From: JBDFMH01 sp047238125
GTDB lineage: Bacteria > Pseudomonadota > Alphaproteobacteria > Sphingomonadales > Sphingomonadaceae
Direction of reading: 5' to 3'
NCBI RefSeq assembly: GCF_047238125.1
Contig: NZ_JBDFMH010000001.1
Span: 2,604,001 to 2,668,000, forward strand
DNA: 64,000 nt
A model generated the notes under the pieces. It saw only the letters and a list, made by a program, of their open reading frames with translations, was not told the DNA's origin and did not search any database. Every line of letters begins with the position of its first letter. The stretch's first letter is position 1. The translations under genes were made by a program, and so were the position numbers. This document shows, piece by piece, positions 63,733-64,000 of the stretch.

Positions 63733-64000
63733 TCAGATCGGCTCGCCGCTCAGCCGCTGGCAGATCATGTCGAGCTGATCGAGCGAGCTATAGTGCAGCG
63801 TTACGCTGCCGCCCCGGCTCGCATGAGCGATCGCCACCTTCAGTCCCAGCATATCGCCAAGCTGGCGCTCAAGTGCCTGGATGTCCGCGCTTGCCCCGCC
63901 AAGTTCGGTCACGCCCGAGCGCGATCGCGTTGGCTTGCCGCCACGGGCCAGCGTCTCGGCCTCACGCACCGACAGGCCCTTGGCAAGGATACGTTCGGCC
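63733..64000 (-). CDS. parB: Chromosome partitioning protein ParB (3' part)
   Basis: Only the C-terminal about 89 residues are in the window; the gene continues beyond base 64000. The end of the DNA-binding region ('AERILAKGLSVREAETLARG') is followed by 'DIQALERQLGDMLGLKVAIA' and the dimerisation domain 'GGSVTLHYSSLDQLDMICQR'. The parA gene is expected outside the window. Confidence 0.92.
   Translation of the reverse strand, partial: AERILAKGLSVREAETLARGGKPTRSRSGVTELGGASADIQALERQLGDMLGLKVAIAHASRGGSVTLHYSSLDQLDMICQRLSGEPI

Overview
The window looks like chromosomal core sequence from a high-GC alphaproteobacterium of the order Sphingomonadales, most likely Sphingomonas or a close relative. 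The grounds are: uniformly GC-rich coding sequence; a PEPxxWA-type C-terminal sorting signal; a CBP3-type ubiquinol-cytochrome c chaperone; a zf-CHCC (NDUFS6-like) protein and a DUF1674 (SDHAF4-like) protein; a second glutamyl-tRNA synthetase; the order rsmB-rpe-heparinase-purH; and short palindromes of the ATCCCGGC...GCCGGGAT type. I see no tRNA, rRNA, phage, insertion sequence or CRISPR array. Genes are tightly packed and often joined by 4-nt NTGA stop/start overlaps.

Layout. 0-9 kb: feoAB ferrous iron uptake, ssb, a DUF177/cytochrome chaperone pair, bamE, a nitronate monooxygenase-like flavoprotein, thiolase, dodecin, a DMT permease and an old-yellow-enzyme reductase. 9-13.4 kb: a minus-strand riboflavin operon (small membrane protein, ribD, ribE, an HTH-RibBX fusion, ribH) with tonB upstream. 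13.5-28 kb: gltX2, prs, hemC-hemD plus a membrane protein, tsaD-gpsA, a tiny DUF1674 gene, htpX, rsmB-rpe-heparinase and purH. 27-38 kb: flippase, polA, alpha/beta hydrolase, nadB, an orphan ABC ATPase, a zf-CHCC protein, tldD, DUF2007 and an EEP-family phosphatase/nuclease. 38-46 kb: glnK-amtB behind a clear sigma-54 promoter, a GFA protein, recQ with two small coupled genes, a PEPxxWA protein and an Atm1-like ABC exporter. 46-64 kb: a small cysteine-containing gene behind a sigma-EcfG-type promoter, a membrane-anchored TPR protein, an SDR, a UbiH-type hydroxylase, ftsK, lolA, xth-ribA-ykuD, HAD/YggS, a ThiE-like protein, an outer-membrane-like protein, a DUF3576 lipoprotein, leuS-lptE-holA and the 3' end of parB.

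The most interesting connection is in riboflavin synthesis. The window holds two RibBA-derived proteins that have degenerated in opposite ways. The one in the rib operon (9407-10693) keeps the RibB active site, has lost the RibA zinc cysteines and carries an N-terminal helix-turn-helix. The one next to xth (54876-55931) keeps the RibA zinc cysteines and carries a vestigial RibB domain. The 50-nt gap in front of the HTH-RibBX gene is filled with ATCACAT inverted repeats, has no visible Shine-Dalgarno sequence, and looks like an operator for that HTH.

Two intergenic regions (46393-46485 and 53808-53930) hold tandem stem-loops with G- or C-rich loops and may encode small RNAs. Dispersed palindromes lie in several intergenic gaps.
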